From Palleronia salina (GTDB taxonomy: Bacteria > Pseudomonadota > Alphaproteobacteria > Rhodobacterales > Rhodobacteraceae), in assembly GCF_900141995.1 (NCBI RefSeq), contig NZ_FQZA01000001.1:162392-226391 (forward strand): a DNA stretch of 64,000 nucleotides, given 5' to 3'. The notes below the pieces were generated by a model. It was not told the origin of the DNA. It did no database searches and saw only the letters and a program-made list of their open reading frames with translations. The position numbers were made by a program, and so were the translations under genes. Each line of letters begins with the position of its first letter. Position 1 is the first letter of the stretch. This document shows, piece after piece, positions 10,167 to 18,451 of the stretch.

Positions 10167-10190
10167 AACGGGCGCCTTCGGGCGCCCGTT
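10167..10190 (+). terminator. Intrinsic terminator after lon
   Basis: A perfect 10-bp stem (AACGGGCGCC with GGCGCCCGTT) closed by a TTCG tetraloop, 24 nt after the lon stop codon. The following TCTCGTCT is only moderately T-rich. Confidence 0.7.
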
Positions 10191-10293
10191 CTCGTCTCAG
10201 GGTGGAATGTGAGGGTCCGGGCCGCTCGGCCGATGACAGGCGCATCGACAGCGGCTAACCTGCGCGCAAACCAGACAGGGATGACAGGATACC

Positions 10294-10707
10294 ATGGCAC
10301 GACCGACGAAAGGGGCCACCGGCGGCAAGTCCGCCGCGCCAAAGCCCGGCACACCGCCCAAACCGGAACTGGCCAGCGTGCCCGAGGCCCCGCCGCCGTC
10401 GCTGGTTAAGCCCGCGCAGAAGGTCGCCGACGGTCCCGAGATCAAGAAGAAGGACCTGCTCGAACGTGTCGCTGCGCAGGCGGGCGTGAAGAAGCCCGAG
10501 GCCAAGCCGATCGTCGAGGCCATGCTGGCCGTCATGGGTCAGGCGCTGAGCGACGGCGAACAGCTGAACCTGCAACCCTTCGGAAAGGTGAAGGTGCAGA
10601 AGAAAAAGGACCTTCCGAACGGCCAGGCGCTGACCCTGAAACTGCGCCGCTCGTCGCAGTCATTGGACGAAACGGAAGCCCTTGCAGACCCCGACGCGGG
10701 CGGCTAG
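10294..10707 (+). CDS. HU-family DNA-binding protein with Pro/Ala-rich N-terminal extension
   Basis: A 137-residue HU/IHF-fold protein. The first about 45 residues are rich in Pro, Ala and Lys and look disordered. The helical body follows (IKKKDLLERVAAQAGVKKPEAKPIVEAML), then the turn into the beta arm (NLQPFGKVKVQKKKDLPNGQAL). In ordinary HU the arm tip carries an R-N-P-x-T-G motif with a DNA-intercalating proline; here it is replaced by a short D-L-P-N-G turn and the chain ends soon after, so DNA bending may be weak or different. Likely nucleoid-associated; exact role unknown. It is separated from lon by a terminator and lies just before tRNA-Val. Confidence 0.78.
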   Translation: MARPTKGATGGKSAAPKPGTPPKPELASVPEAPPPSLVKPAQKVADGPEIKKKDLLERVAAQAGVKKPEAKPIVEAMLAVMGQALSDGEQLNLQPFGKVKVQKKKDLPNGQALTLKLRRSSQSLDETEALADPDAGG

Positions 10708-10720
10708 AAGGCGGCCCAAC

Positions 10721-10795
10721 GGGTGATTAGCTCAGTGGTAGAGCGCTTCGTTCACATCGAAGATGTCAGCAGTTCGAATCTGTTATCACCCACCA
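10721..10795 (+). tRNA. tRNA-Val (anticodon CAC)
   Basis: Complete cloverleaf with encoded CCA. Acceptor stem GGGTGAT pairs with ATCACCC, D-arm GCTCAGTGGTAGAGC, anticodon stem CTTCG/CGAAG enclosing loop TTCACAT (anticodon CAC, reading GTG), T-arm AGCAG/CTGTT around TTCGAAT. GTG is a favoured valine codon in this GC-rich genome. Confidence 0.97.
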
Positions 10796-10851
10796 TTTCC
10801 CCCTTTTTCCGGAACATATGTTGATCTGGCCCGCCCAGCGACCCACTGACC

Positions 10852-11730
10852 ATGACCCTGCCTGACCGGGTCGAGGTGGCCGTGGTCGGCGGCGGGCCGG
10901 CCGGCGCGCAGTGCGTGCTGTGGCTGACCAAGCTGGGCATAGATTGCCTGCTGCTCGAACCCGGGACCCTGGGCGGTTTGCAGGCGCGCTCGCCCTTCAC
11001 CAACTCGTGGCTCGCGGTCGTCCAGGCGACCACCGCCGCGCGGTCGGTGGCGCGCAACATCGAAGACAACCTGTCGGCCCAGGGCTGTCGCGTGGTCGGC
11101 TCGCGTTGCACTGCCGTGTCGGCGTCACCGGACGGTTTCGCACTGACGCTCGCCGAGGGCGGCACGCTTTCGGCGGGAACAGTCGTCCTGGCCACCGGCA
11201 CGCGCGAGCGGACCGGCGGGCTCGAGTCGCTGCGGGGGGTCGAGATCGGATTGGTCGGCACCGCGGCGCTGGACGATATCGGCGGGCGGGACGTGGTGAT
11301 CCTGGGCGGCGGCGACGCGGCCTGCGAGGCGCACGCGATCCTGTCGGCGCGCGATCCCGCCTCGCTGCACCTTTTCGCCCGGACACGGCGCGCGCGTGAC
11401 GACTTGTGGGACGCGATCCCGGCGGCGCACAGGCACACGGGCGCCTACACGGTCGAGGATGGCGCGGTGCACTGGTCCGGCGGCGCGCATCGCTTCGACC
11501 GCGCGCTGGTCTGCTACGGCTGGGCGCCCGCCGTGCCCACGTTGCCCGGCACGATCGAAACCGATGCGGCGGGTCACCTGGTGGTCGATGCGGTGTGCCG
11601 GACCAATCTTCCCGGGCTTTACGCCGTGGGCGACGTGAACGGTCGCGGCTATCCTTGCGTGGCGACCGCGCTGGCCGATGGCGTCATCGTGGCCAAGGAC
11701 ATCGAAAGACGACGCGGCGGGACGACATGA
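10852..11730 (+). CDS. Thioredoxin-reductase-like FAD/NAD(P) oxidoreductase lacking the CxxC pair
   Basis: A 292-residue flavoprotein with the TrxR fold: FAD-binding GGGPAG at about 13-18, an ATGTRER segment closing the FAD domain, a second Rossmann motif GGGDAA for NAD(P), and the C-terminal GDVNG motif contacting FAD. The redox-active CxxC that precedes the second Rossmann motif in thioredoxin reductases is absent; the position reads GTAALDD. It therefore probably reduces something other than thioredoxin (a ferredoxin, quinone or small thiol are possibilities). It starts a tight operon: its stop overlaps the next ATG, followed by a membrane protein, folM and folB. Start supported by the immediate Rossmann strand. 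Confidence 0.8.
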   Translation: MTLPDRVEVAVVGGGPAGAQCVLWLTKLGIDCLLLEPGTLGGLQARSPFTNSWLAVVQATTAARSVARNIEDNLSAQGCRVVGSRCTAVSASPDGFALTLAEGGTLSAGTVVLATGTRERTGGLESLRGVEIGLVGTAALDDIGGRDVVILGGGDAACEAHAILSARDPASLHLFARTRRARDDLWDAIPAAHRHTGAYTVEDGAVHWSGGAHRFDRALVCYGWAPAVPTLPGTIETDAAGHLVVDAVCRTNLPGLYAVGDVNGRGYPCVATALADGVIVAKDIERRRGGTT

Positions 11731-12581
11731 ACATCGCGAACCAGGTCCAGATCATCTTCATTCCCGTCTGGGTGCGCGTCCTGATCGGGCTGCTGGTGGC
11801 GGGCACGCTGGGCGTGGCGATGCTGCTGTTCTGGGGCGCGCTGGTCGAGGATACCAGCCCCGACTGGGTCGAGGCGGGCGCCTACGTGCTGGGCATCGTC
11901 TTTCCGCTGCTGCTGGTCTGCATCATCGCGCTGGGGGCGTCCTTCGGTGAACGCTCGATCCGCCGCCGGACCGAGCGGGTGCTGACCCGCACGATCCCCT
12001 ACCAGTTGCAGTTTCTGCCCGAGGAGGACCGCCAGTGGCGCGCTTTCCCGTCGCGCCGGTGGTCGCCGCGCACCGATCCCGACGCGCTGGCCAAGGTCGA
12101 GCTGCATCACAGCCGGGGCCGCTGCCACGCCGACTACCGGATCAGCCTGCCGGGCGAGGCGGGCGGCCATATCCGCCTGCGGGTCGAGCTGAACGTGAAG
12201 CGCGCCAACGTGAACATCGCTTTCCGTCACGACCACCTGGCGCGCATGGCCGAGGCCGACGGCACGCCGCTGGACCCGGCCGGCATCCTGCGCAGCCATT
12301 TCCAGCACACGCTGGAGGTCGAGCAGATCCAGGCGCGCGACGCGGGCGCGCAGGGCCCCGAGGGACGCACCGGCATCGCCTATGCCTTCAATCCCGAGCC
12401 CTTGATCCGCGTGGTCGATGGACGCACCTACGTGGTGCTGGTGGCCTCCACCCGGCTGGCCGAGGACACGGTCTGGAATCCCTCGGAAAAGGTCTATTTC
12501 GCGCAGGACCTGATGTTCATGATCCGCGCCCTGCTGCAGGAAAGCCCCAAGATGTTCGCCCGGCCCTTCGACAATGCCTAA
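11727..12581 (+). CDS. Two-helix membrane protein of unknown function
   Basis: A 284-residue protein I do not recognise. Two N-terminal transmembrane helices (about residues 10-37, VWVRVLIGLLVAGTLGVAML, and 47-73, with GIVFPLLLVCIIALGASFG) are followed by a large soluble, arginine-rich cytoplasmic domain with predicted beta strands (HIRLRVELNVKRANVNIAF). A hydrophobic C-terminal part follows (RTYVVLVASTRLAEDTVW). It is joined by ATGA overlap to the flavoprotein upstream and overlaps the folM start by 8 nt downstream. Genome context suggests only that it is coexpressed with these enzymes; an electron-transfer or membrane-anchoring partnership with the flavoprotein is speculation. Confidence 0.72.
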   Translation: MNIANQVQIIFIPVWVRVLIGLLVAGTLGVAMLLFWGALVEDTSPDWVEAGAYVLGIVFPLLLVCIIALGASFGERSIRRRTERVLTRTIPYQLQFLPEEDRQWRAFPSRRWSPRTDPDALAKVELHHSRGRCHADYRISLPGEAGGHIRLRVELNVKRANVNIAFRHDHLARMAEADGTPLDPAGILRSHFQHTLEVEQIQARDAGAQGPEGRTGIAYAFNPEPLIRVVDGRTYVVLVASTRLAEDTVWNPSEKVYFAQDLMFMIRALLQESPKMFARPFDNA

Positions 12582-13338
12582 CATTCTCATCACCGGTGGC
12601 GCCAAGCGGCTGGGCGCCGACGTGGCCCGGCATTTCGCCGCGCTCGGGTGGACCGTCGTCGTCCACTACCGCAGCTCGGCCACCGAGGCCGAGGCGTTGG
12701 CCGAGGAGTTGAACCGGAACCGCAAGGTCTGCGCGCTGGTGCAGGGCGCGCTGGACAGCCAGCGGGCCTGCCACGCGGTCTTCGACGGGGCGCGCGCGGC
12801 GTTCGGGCCTGTGGACCTGTTGCTCAACAACGCCTCGAGCTTCGTGAACGACGACATCACCGACCTGACCGACGCGAGCTTCGACACCCATTTCGAGGTC
12901 AACCTGCGCGCGCCGGTCTTCCTCGCGCAGGCGATGGACGCGCAGGGCGACAACGCGCACGGGCTGATCGTCAACATGCTCGACAACAAGCTCGACGCGC
13001 TCAACCCTGATTTCTTCACCTACACCGTGTCGAAGGCCGCGCTGAAGGCCGCGACCGAGATGCTGGCCCTGCGCTTCGACGGGCGGCCACGGGTCTGCGG
13101 CATCGCGCCCAGCATCGTGCTGATCTCGGGCAAGCAGAGCCAAGAGAATTTCGTGAAATCGTCGCGCATCAACCCGTTGAAGCGGCGGGTCAGCCCGGCG
13201 GACATCGCCGCGACGGTGGAATATCTGTGGAACGACGGGGCCGCGAACGGGCAGATCGTGACGCTGGACGGCGGGCAGGCCCTGTGGGCGCTGCCGCGCG
13301 ACGTGGCATTCCTGGTGAAGGAGGGGCAGGCGGGATGA
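12574..13338 (+). CDS. folM: FolM/PTR1-like short-chain reductase (dihydromonapterin/dihydrofolate reductase type)
   Basis: A 254-residue SDR. Its nucleotide-binding motif is TGGAKRLG (residues 7-14), the T-G-x3-R-x-G form of pteridine reductases and FolM instead of the classical T-G-x3-G-x-G. The catalytic residues are Asp137, Tyr150 and Lys154, with the Asp-x12-Tyr-x3-Lys spacing of Leishmania PTR1, where Asp replaces the usual SDR serine. NNASSF follows at 85-90. Such enzymes reduce dihydromonapterin or dihydrofolate with NADPH. It overlaps folB by 4 nt (ATGA), supporting a pterin/folate role. Whether it is the main DHFR here cannot be judged without checking for folA elsewhere. Confidence 0.85.
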   Translation: MPNILITGGAKRLGADVARHFAALGWTVVVHYRSSATEAEALAEELNRNRKVCALVQGALDSQRACHAVFDGARAAFGPVDLLLNNASSFVNDDITDLTDASFDTHFEVNLRAPVFLAQAMDAQGDNAHGLIVNMLDNKLDALNPDFFTYTVSKAALKAATEMLALRFDGRPRVCGIAPSIVLISGKQSQENFVKSSRINPLKRRVSPADIAATVEYLWNDGAANGQIVTLDGGQALWALPRDVAFLVKEGQAG

Positions 13339-13670
13339 CGCGCTTCAAGGTGTTGCTGGAAGAGCTTGAGATCGAGATGTACCTGGGCATCCACCAGTTC
13401 GAGAAGGACGCCATGCAGCGGGTCCTCGTCTCGGCCGAGATCGATGTCGAGGTCGCGGCGGCCGATGGTGATCTTTACTTCGACTACGACCGGGTGGCCG
13501 ACCTGATCCGCGGCTATGCCGGCACGCGGGTTGCCACGCAGGAGGAACTGACGACCCGGATCCATGCCGCCATCGCGGCGATGGAGGGCGTCCGCCACGC
13601 CCGTGTCCATTCGAAAAAGCCGGACGTCTATCCCGACTGCAAGGCGGTGGGCCTGGTCTTCGAAGGCTAG
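13335..13670 (+). CDS. folB: Dihydroneopterin aldolase
   Basis: Converts 7,8-dihydroneopterin to 6-hydroxymethyl-dihydropterin and glycolaldehyde in folate synthesis. The 111-residue length fits FolB. Family features: the N-terminal strand with the GIHQFEKD loop (residues 18-25; the G-x-x-x-x-E-K type segment that carries the substrate-binding region), the central FDYDRVADLIRG, and the C-terminal HSKKPDVYPDCKAVGLVF with the strand bearing the catalytic lysine region. Its ATG overlaps the folM stop, and its 3' end overlaps the convergent molybdopterin dehydrogenase by 4 nt. Confidence 0.92.
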   Translation: MTRFKVLLEELEIEMYLGIHQFEKDAMQRVLVSAEIDVEVAAADGDLYFDYDRVADLIRGYAGTRVATQEELTTRIHAAIAAMEGVRHARVHSKKPDVYPDCKAVGLVFEG

Positions 13671-15913
13671 GCGAAGGTCACGTGATCGGCGAAGGGCAGG
13701 GCGCGGATGCGCTGTCCCGTCGCGGCGAAGATCGCGTTGCCCAGGGCCGGGGCCGCGGGCGGCACGCCGGGCTCGCCGATGCCGCGGATATGGTCCGACG
13801 TTTCCAGCGCCCGCGTGGTGATCGGCGGGCACTGGGGCAGCCGCAGCGCGCGGTAGCTGTCGAAATTGTCCTGCTCGGGCACGCCGTCGCGATAGGTCAG
13901 CTTGGCGAACATCGCGTGGCCCAGACCCCAGGCCATGCCGCCCTGCATCTGGTTCGCCACGTTGTCGGGGTTCAGCACGCGGCCGATTTCGGACACCGCG
14001 TATCCCGCCACCAGCCGCAGGCCGCGCGGGGTGGTGGCGACCTCGACCACCTGTGCAGTGGGCACGCCGAAGGACAGGCAGAAGGCCAGCCCGCGGCCGT
14101 GCCCCGCGGGCAGATCGGTGCCCCAGCCCGACAGCTCGGCCACCGCCTCGAGCACGCGGGCCGAGGCCGGATCGCTGCACAGCCGCAGGCGTTCTTCCAG
14201 GGGATCGGCCCCGGCGGCATGGGCCAGCTCGTCGAACGCGGATTCGTGGAAGAACGCGTTGGCCGATGCGCCCACCGACCGCCACGAGCTGACGCCGACG
14301 GTCTCGGTCGCGCGGTAGCCGGTGACCCGCAGGGCGGGAATCGCGAAGGGCTGGTCCCAGGCACCGGCCACGATGGCGACATCCGGCCCCATGGCCGGAT
14401 ATCCCAGCCGGCCCATCTGCGACGCGGCGGTCGACGGCGCGGCGATGGCGAGGTCCAGCGCACCGATGCCGCCATCGTCGACGGCCCCCCGTGCCCGCGC
14501 AACGGCGGCCGGGCGCGGGAAGTCGTGGGTCATGTCCTCTTCGCGGGTCCAGGTGAGCTTGACCGGGCGCCCCTCGGCGTGGGGCGCGATCCGCACCGCC
14601 TGGAGGGCGTAGTCGAGCTCGAGCCGCCGCCCGAAGGACCCGCCGCCGGTCAGCACGGTCACCTCCACGTCCTCTGGCGATATCTCGAGCGATTCGGCGG
14701 CCTTGTCGCGCAGCATCAACGGCACCTGGGTCGAGGTCCAGATCCGCAGCTTGCCGTTCGCAAGCTGCGCGGTGGCACTCATGGGTTCCAGCGGCGCGTG
14801 GGCGAGGTAGGGGACGAAATACTCGGCGTCCCAAGGCTCGGCCGCCGCGGCCAATGCATCATCCACGTCGCCGTCATCGCGCAGCCGGCTGTCGCGGGCG
14901 TCGCCGGTGAATGCAGCCGTCAGGCGAGCCTGTGTGTCGCCGCTGTCCTCGCGCGGGCCGGAGGGGGCCGTCCAATCGATCCGCAACAGCTTCGCGGCCT
15001 TCATCGCCGGGTAGGTGCCGCTGGCGATGACAGCCACCGAGCCGCCCACCTGCAAGACATCGCTGACACCGCGCACCGCACGGGCCGCGCTGTCGTCGAG
15101 ATTGCCGATCGTCGCGTCCGGCCAGGGCGGCTGGCGGATCGCGGCATGGACCATCTCCGGCAAGTAGAAGTCGATGCCATAGCGCGCCCGGCCCGTCACC
15201 TTGTCCCGCAGCGCGAGACCCGGGAACGACTTGCCCAGCAGCCGCCAATCGTCCGGATCCTTCAGCGCCACCCGGTCGGGCAGATCGGTCTCGGCGACGC
15301 GGCCGGCCAGCGCGCCATAGGGCAGGGCGGTGCCGTCGGGCAGGACCACCTGTCCGGCCTCGGTGCGCAGGTCGCCCGCGTCGATCCCGGTCTCGGCCGC
15401 GGCGGCGCGCAGCAGCGTGGCGCGGGCCACTGCGCCGGCGGCGCGCATCTTGTCGTAGGCGTCGGGCACGGTGGACGATCCGCCGGTGATCTGCAGTCCG
15501 AGCACCTTGGCCGCCGCCGCGCCGATGCCGCGGCCCGCCTGCGCGAGGTAGCTGTCGTCGGTGGCCGCGATGGGCAGTCCTTCGCCCGCCACGACGCCGT
15601 TCCAGTAGGCCGGCGAGGGCGGGCCGTGCAGCGTGCGGATGGCGCGCCAGTCCAGGTCCATCTCTTCGGCCAGGAGGGCCGCCAGAACGCTGGTCGCGCC
15701 CTGTCCCAGCTCGGCGCGCGGGGTGATGAGCGTGACGCCGGTTGCGTCGAGCAGCACGTAGGGGGTGATCGGCACCTCGCCCGGACCGGCGCTGGCCTCG
15801 AGCGGGTTTTCCGGGTCGCGGACCACAAGGTAGGTGCCGAAGGCGACGCCACCCGCCAGGGCGGCACTGCCGATGAGGAAACTGCGGCGCGCGATCCGGG
15901 CCGCGCGTCCCAT
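13667..15913 (-). CDS. Orphan xanthine-dehydrogenase-family large subunit (IorB-like, Tat-exported)
   Basis: A 748-residue molybdopterin-binding subunit of the isoquinoline 1-oxidoreductase beta (IorB)/aldehyde dehydrogenase type. It begins with a twin-arginine signal ([19 protein letters not shown]), so it is probably folded with cofactor in the cytoplasm and exported. Cofactor-binding segments include [10 protein letters not shown] near residue 66, a TGGGSFGRR motif in mid-protein, [12 protein letters not shown], and the C-terminal [16 protein letters not shown] with the conserved catalytic glutamate. The usual partner, a [2Fe-2S] IorA subunit, is not adjacent or anywhere in the window. It overlaps the upstream DUF177 gene by one base (TGATG), implying translational coupling. 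Substrate unknown. Confidence 0.85.
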   Translation of the reverse strand: MGRAARIARRSFLIGSAALAGGVAFGTYLVVRDPENPLEASAGPGEVPITPYVLLDATGVTLITPRAELGQGATSVLAALLAEEMDLDWRAIRTLHGPPSPAYWNGVVAGEGLPIAATDDSYLAQAGRGIGAAAAKVLGLQITGGSSTVPDAYDKMRAAGAVARATLLRAAAAETGIDAGDLRTEAGQVVLPDGTALPYGALAGRVAETDLPDRVALKDPDDWRLLGKSFPGLALRDKVTGRARYGIDFYLPEMVHAAIRQPPWPDATIGNLDDSAARAVRGVSDVLQVGGSVAVIASGTYPAMKAAKLLRIDWTAPSGPREDSGDTQARLTAAFTGDARDSRLRDDGDVDDALAAAAEPWDAEYFVPYLAHAPLEPMSATAQLANGKLRIWTSTQVPLMLRDKAAESLEISPEDVEVTVLTGGGSFGRRLELDYALQAVRIAPHAEGRPVKLTWTREEDMTHDFPRPAAVARARGAVDDGGIGALDLAIAAPSTAASQMGRLGYPAMGPDVAIVAGAWDQPFAIPALRVTGYRATETVGVSSWRSVGASANAFFHESAFDELAHAAGADPLEERLRLCSDPASARVLEAVAELSGWGTDLPAGHGRGLAFCLSFGVPTAQVVEVATTPRGLRLVAGYAVSEIGRVLNPDNVANQMQGGMAWGLGHAMFAKLTYRDGVPEQDNFDSYRALRLPQCPPITTRALETSDHIRGIGEPGVPPAAPALGNAIFAATGQRIRALPFADHVTFA

Positions 15914-16470
15914 CAGTCGTCGCCCTTCAGCGCGTCGCGCAACCCGGCGAAGGGCTTGGTGTCCTCGTCCCGGATCGGCTCGGCCCCCGGCGGCGTCGCG
16001 CCGACATCGCCCATCTCGGCCCCCTCGGCGCGCGGGAAGGCGGGGATGGACAGCGCCAGCTCCTCGATCAGGACGCTGTCGAGGTGCAGCGTGTCTGGCA
16101 GCGGCTCGAGACTGTCATCCTCGGGCATCTCCTGTTCGGCCGGCAGATCCTGCTGCTGGAAGGCCTCGATGTAGCGGCGGGCGACCGGGCGGTCGATGCG
16201 CGTGGTCACCGGCTCGAGCGTGATGCCGCAGGGCTGCACCACGGTCGCGCCCAGCGTTGCCTCGAGCCGCCAGTCGGCGCGCCCCTCGGGATGAAGCGCG
16301 CCCGTCAGGCGCAGCTTGCGCAGCGCCGACAGGTCCAGCTCGTCGGCCAGGGCCGCGCGGGTGTCGGCGTCGGGCACCAGTTCGAACGCGTGCGGATGCG
16401 TGCGGTCGAGCCGCGCCAGGCGCAGGGAACGTGACGTCACCTTCGCGCCGTCATGGGGTGTTTGGGGCAT
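15913..16470 (-). CDS. DUF177/YceD family protein (23S rRNA accumulation type)
   Basis: A 185-residue DUF177 protein. The core LRLTGALHPEGRADWRLEA, then VVQPCGITLEPV with the conserved cysteine, the ARRYIEAF strand and the acidic stretch LIEELALSIPAFPRAEG are typical. Bacterial YceD/DUF177 proteins are linked to 23S rRNA accumulation and normally sit next to rpmF and plsX; here the downstream gene is instead the IorB-like dehydrogenase. Two in-frame ATGs are possible (16482 and 16470). I prefer 16470 because GGAGA lies just upstream of it. It is divergent from the bamE-like gene across 94 bp. Confidence 0.85.
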   Translation of the reverse strand: MPQTPHDGAKVTSRSLRLARLDRTHPHAFELVPDADTRAALADELDLSALRKLRLTGALHPEGRADWRLEATLGATVVQPCGITLEPVTTRIDRPVARRYIEAFQQQDLPAEQEMPEDDSLEPLPDTLHLDSVLIEELALSIPAFPRAEGAEMGDVGATPPGAEPIRDEDTKPFAGLRDALKGDD

Positions 16471-16564
16471 TCGCGTCTCCATTCTTGAAGTGCGCGGTGG
16501 ATTTGCGTTACCTGTCACCGGAATAGGCCGAGGCGTCTCGGCAGGACAAGGGGCAGGGACGAGA

Positions 16565-17011
16565 ATGGCAGCAGCACTGCGTCGCGGTATCGCGCTTGGT
16601 CTGGTGCTGGCGCTGGCCGCCTGCACGGCCGTCTATCGCAATCATGGATACGTGCCGACCGATCAGGACCTGGCGCAACTGGACGTGGGCGTCTCGACCC
16701 AGGAGGACGTGACGCAGACGATCGGGCGGCCCACGAGCATGGGCGTTCTCGACGACAGCGGCTGGTACTACGTGCAGAGCCGGTTTCGCAACTACGGCTG
16801 GCGCGCGCCCGAGGAGATCGACCGCGAGGTCGTCGCCGTCAGCTTCAACAGTGGCGGTACCGTCAGCAACATCGAACGCTACGGTCTCGAGGACGGTCGC
16901 GTCGTGCGCCTGTCGCGCCGCGTGACCGAGGCCAATGTCCAGGGCGTGGGCTTCCTGCGTCAGCTGTTCGGCAACTTGGGCAACTTCAACGCCGCCGACT
17001 TCTTCGAGTGA
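16565..17011 (+). CDS. BamE/SmpA-OmlA-like outer-membrane lipoprotein
   Basis: A 148-residue lipoprotein with signal peptide and lipobox LAAC (Cys20), expected to be lipidated and sent to the outer membrane as an accessory of the BAM complex. The SmpA/OmlA domain is visible: a segment of the form LDVGVSTQEDVTQTIGRPTSMG, GWYYVQSRFRNYGW, then VVAVSFNSGGTVSNIERY. The length is in the family range. A purine-rich Shine-Dalgarno (AGGGACGA) precedes the ATG. Divergent neighbour DUF177 and this gene are often neighbours in related genomes (recollection, not checked). Confidence 0.85.
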   Translation: MAAALRRGIALGLVLALAACTAVYRNHGYVPTDQDLAQLDVGVSTQEDVTQTIGRPTSMGVLDDSGWYYVQSRFRNYGWRAPEEIDREVVAVSFNSGGTVSNIERYGLEDGRVVRLSRRVTEANVQGVGFLRQLFGNLGNFNAADFFE

Positions 17012-17016
17012 GGCGC

Positions 17017-17044
17017 CGCGCGCCGCCCGTGGGGGCGACGCGCG
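17017..17044. terminator. Hairpin between convergent bamE-like gene and msrB
   Basis: Twelve paired positions (17017-17028 with 17033-17044) with one C-A mismatch and a GTGG loop lie between the two convergent stop codons. No T-tract, but the placement and GC content suit a bidirectional terminator. Confidence 0.4.
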
Positions 17045-17051
17045 TGACCCC

Positions 17052-17444
17052 TCAGCGCGACGGCTCGAAATCCAGCGCCACGCCGTTGATGCAATACCGC
17101 AGGCCCGTGGGCTTGGGGCCATCGGGGAAAACGTGGCCCAGATGCGCCTCGCAGCGCGCGCAATGCACCTCGGTCCGGACCATGAAGAACTTGCGGTCTT
17201 CCGAGGTCTCGACATTCGCGTCGTCGGCGGGCTTGTAGAAGGACGGCCAGCCCGTCCCGCTTTCGAACTTGTGGTCCTGGTCGAACACGGGCAGCCCGCA
17301 GCACACGCAGTTATAGGTGCCGGGCCCGTCCGGGAAATCCTCGTGGGTGCCTGCGCGTTCGGTGCCGTGCTTGCGGGTGACCTTGTAGGCCTCGGGCGTC
17401 AGCTGCTCGCGCCATTCGGCGTCGGTCTTCTCGATCTTCTCCAT
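17052..17444 (-). CDS. msrB: Peptide-methionine (R)-S-oxide reductase
   Basis: Repairs oxidised methionine (R-sulfoxide) in proteins. The 130-residue protein has the two zinc CxxC pairs C46/C49 (NCVCC) and C95/C98 (HCARC) and the catalytic C118 in RYCIN. The ESGTGWPSF and [10 protein letters not shown] motifs are fully conserved. Start chosen at 17444, where AAGGA lies 7 nt upstream; longer in-frame extensions are low-complexity and non-homologous. Cytosolic (no signal peptide). Convergent with the lipoprotein gene and divergent from olsB. Confidence 0.96.
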   Translation of the reverse strand: MEKIEKTDAEWREQLTPEAYKVTRKHGTERAGTHEDFPDGPGTYNCVCCGLPVFDQDHKFESGTGWPSFYKPADDANVETSEDRKFFMVRTEVHCARCEAHLGHVFPDGPKPTGLRYCINGVALDFEPSR

Positions 17445-17573
17445 GACGGTCCTTCGGTGTCTCCTGTCGGGGCCGCGCGCGCCGGTGGCCGGGCGGCCGA
17501 TGGTTGCAATCCTTGGCCAATAGATAGACACGTCACCTGACCATCCAAGGGGTGAGGGGCGCCGCGGCTCGCC

Positions 17574-18305
17574 ATGATCGACCTTCAGACAGGGCGTTTG
17601 CGCCTGCGATCGGGGCGCGCGCCGGGCGATCTGGACCGGGCGATGGCGCTGCGTGCGCGGATTTTCCCCGTGGACCGGGATGGCCCCGACGCGGTGGACG
17701 CCCGCGCCACCCACGCCACCATCGAGGACAGCGTCAGCGGCGCGCCCGTGGCCGCCTTCCGCGCGCTCAGCCTGCGGGGGCCCGAGCTTGCGGATGCCAG
17801 CTACGCCGGCCAGTTCTACGACCTGTCGAAACTGTCGGCCTTCTCGGCCCCGCTGATCGAGCTGGGCCGGTTCTGCATCGCGCCGGGCGGTGGCGACCCC
17901 GATATCCTGCGGCTGGCCTGGGCGGGGATCACCCGGCTGGTGGACCGTGATGACGCTGGGCTTCTGTTCGGGTGCACCAGCTTCGCGGGCTGCGACCCGG
18001 CGCCTCACGCCGCGGCGCTGTCGCTGCTGGGCGCGCGATATCGCGGCCCCGACCGGTGGCGCCCCACGCCCGGCCGCGGCCCGGTGGTCCGGTTCGACGA
18101 CCTGGCGCCGGCCATCGATCCGCGCGCGGCGCTGCAGGCCATGCCGACGCTCATGCGGTCCTATCTGGGGATGGGCGGCTGGGTGTCCGACCACGCCGTG
18201 ATCGATCCCGGGATGGGCACGCTGCATGTCTTCACCGGGGTCGAGACCGCGCGGATTCCGCCCGCGCGGGCGCGCCGTCTTCGGTCGCTGGCGGCGACAG
18301 GCTGA
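17574..18305 (+). CDS. olsB: L-ornithine N(alpha)-acyltransferase (OlsB-like GNAT)
   Basis: Likely transfers a 3-hydroxyacyl group from ACP to ornithine, the first step of ornithine-lipid synthesis. The 243-residue GNAT-fold protein shows the OlsB pattern: [21 protein letters not shown] near the start, a FYDLSKL segment, [11 protein letters not shown] at about 96-106, the [13 protein letters not shown] segment, and the C-terminal [17 protein letters not shown] with a final TGVET strand. The partner acyltransferase OlsA, often adjacent, is not in the window, so the second acylation must be encoded elsewhere. Confidence 0.82.
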   Translation: MIDLQTGRLRLRSGRAPGDLDRAMALRARIFPVDRDGPDAVDARATHATIEDSVSGAPVAAFRALSLRGPELADASYAGQFYDLSKLSAFSAPLIELGRFCIAPGGGDPDILRLAWAGITRLVDRDDAGLLFGCTSFAGCDPAPHAAALSLLGARYRGPDRWRPTPGRGPVVRFDDLAPAIDPRAALQAMPTLMRSYLGMGGWVSDHAVIDPGMGTLHVFTGVETARIPPARARRLRSLAATG

Positions 18306-18416
18306 CGGGTCGCGCCGGTTGCGCCGTCGGGCCGAAGTCTTTGCAGACCAGTGATGGGGCGGGGCCGTCCGGCCCGCAGCCGCGCCGGTCCACGACGGAT
18401 GTTCGCGCGTGCCGCG

Positions 18417-18444
18417 TTGACCTTCCCGGCGGCTGCGCCTACCT
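18417..18444 (+). promoter_or_regulatory. Candidate leaderless promoter of the ABC-F gene
   Basis: TTGACC (18417-18422), 16 bp, CTACCT (18439-18444), then 7 nt to the ATG with no Shine-Dalgarno. A GC-rich hairpin around 18359-18376 upstream may end olsB transcription. Confidence 0.42.
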
Positions 18445-18451
18445 GCGGGCC

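Noticed and set aside
6889-10245. Very long open frame antisense to lon
   Set aside because: Long antisense frames are expected in GC-rich DNA. The translation is His/Gly/Leu-rich low-complexity sequence without motifs, whereas the sense strand encodes a complete Lon protease.
10852-11730. Thioredoxin reductase (trxB)
   Set aside because: The redox-active CxxC motif is missing, so only the fold is shared.
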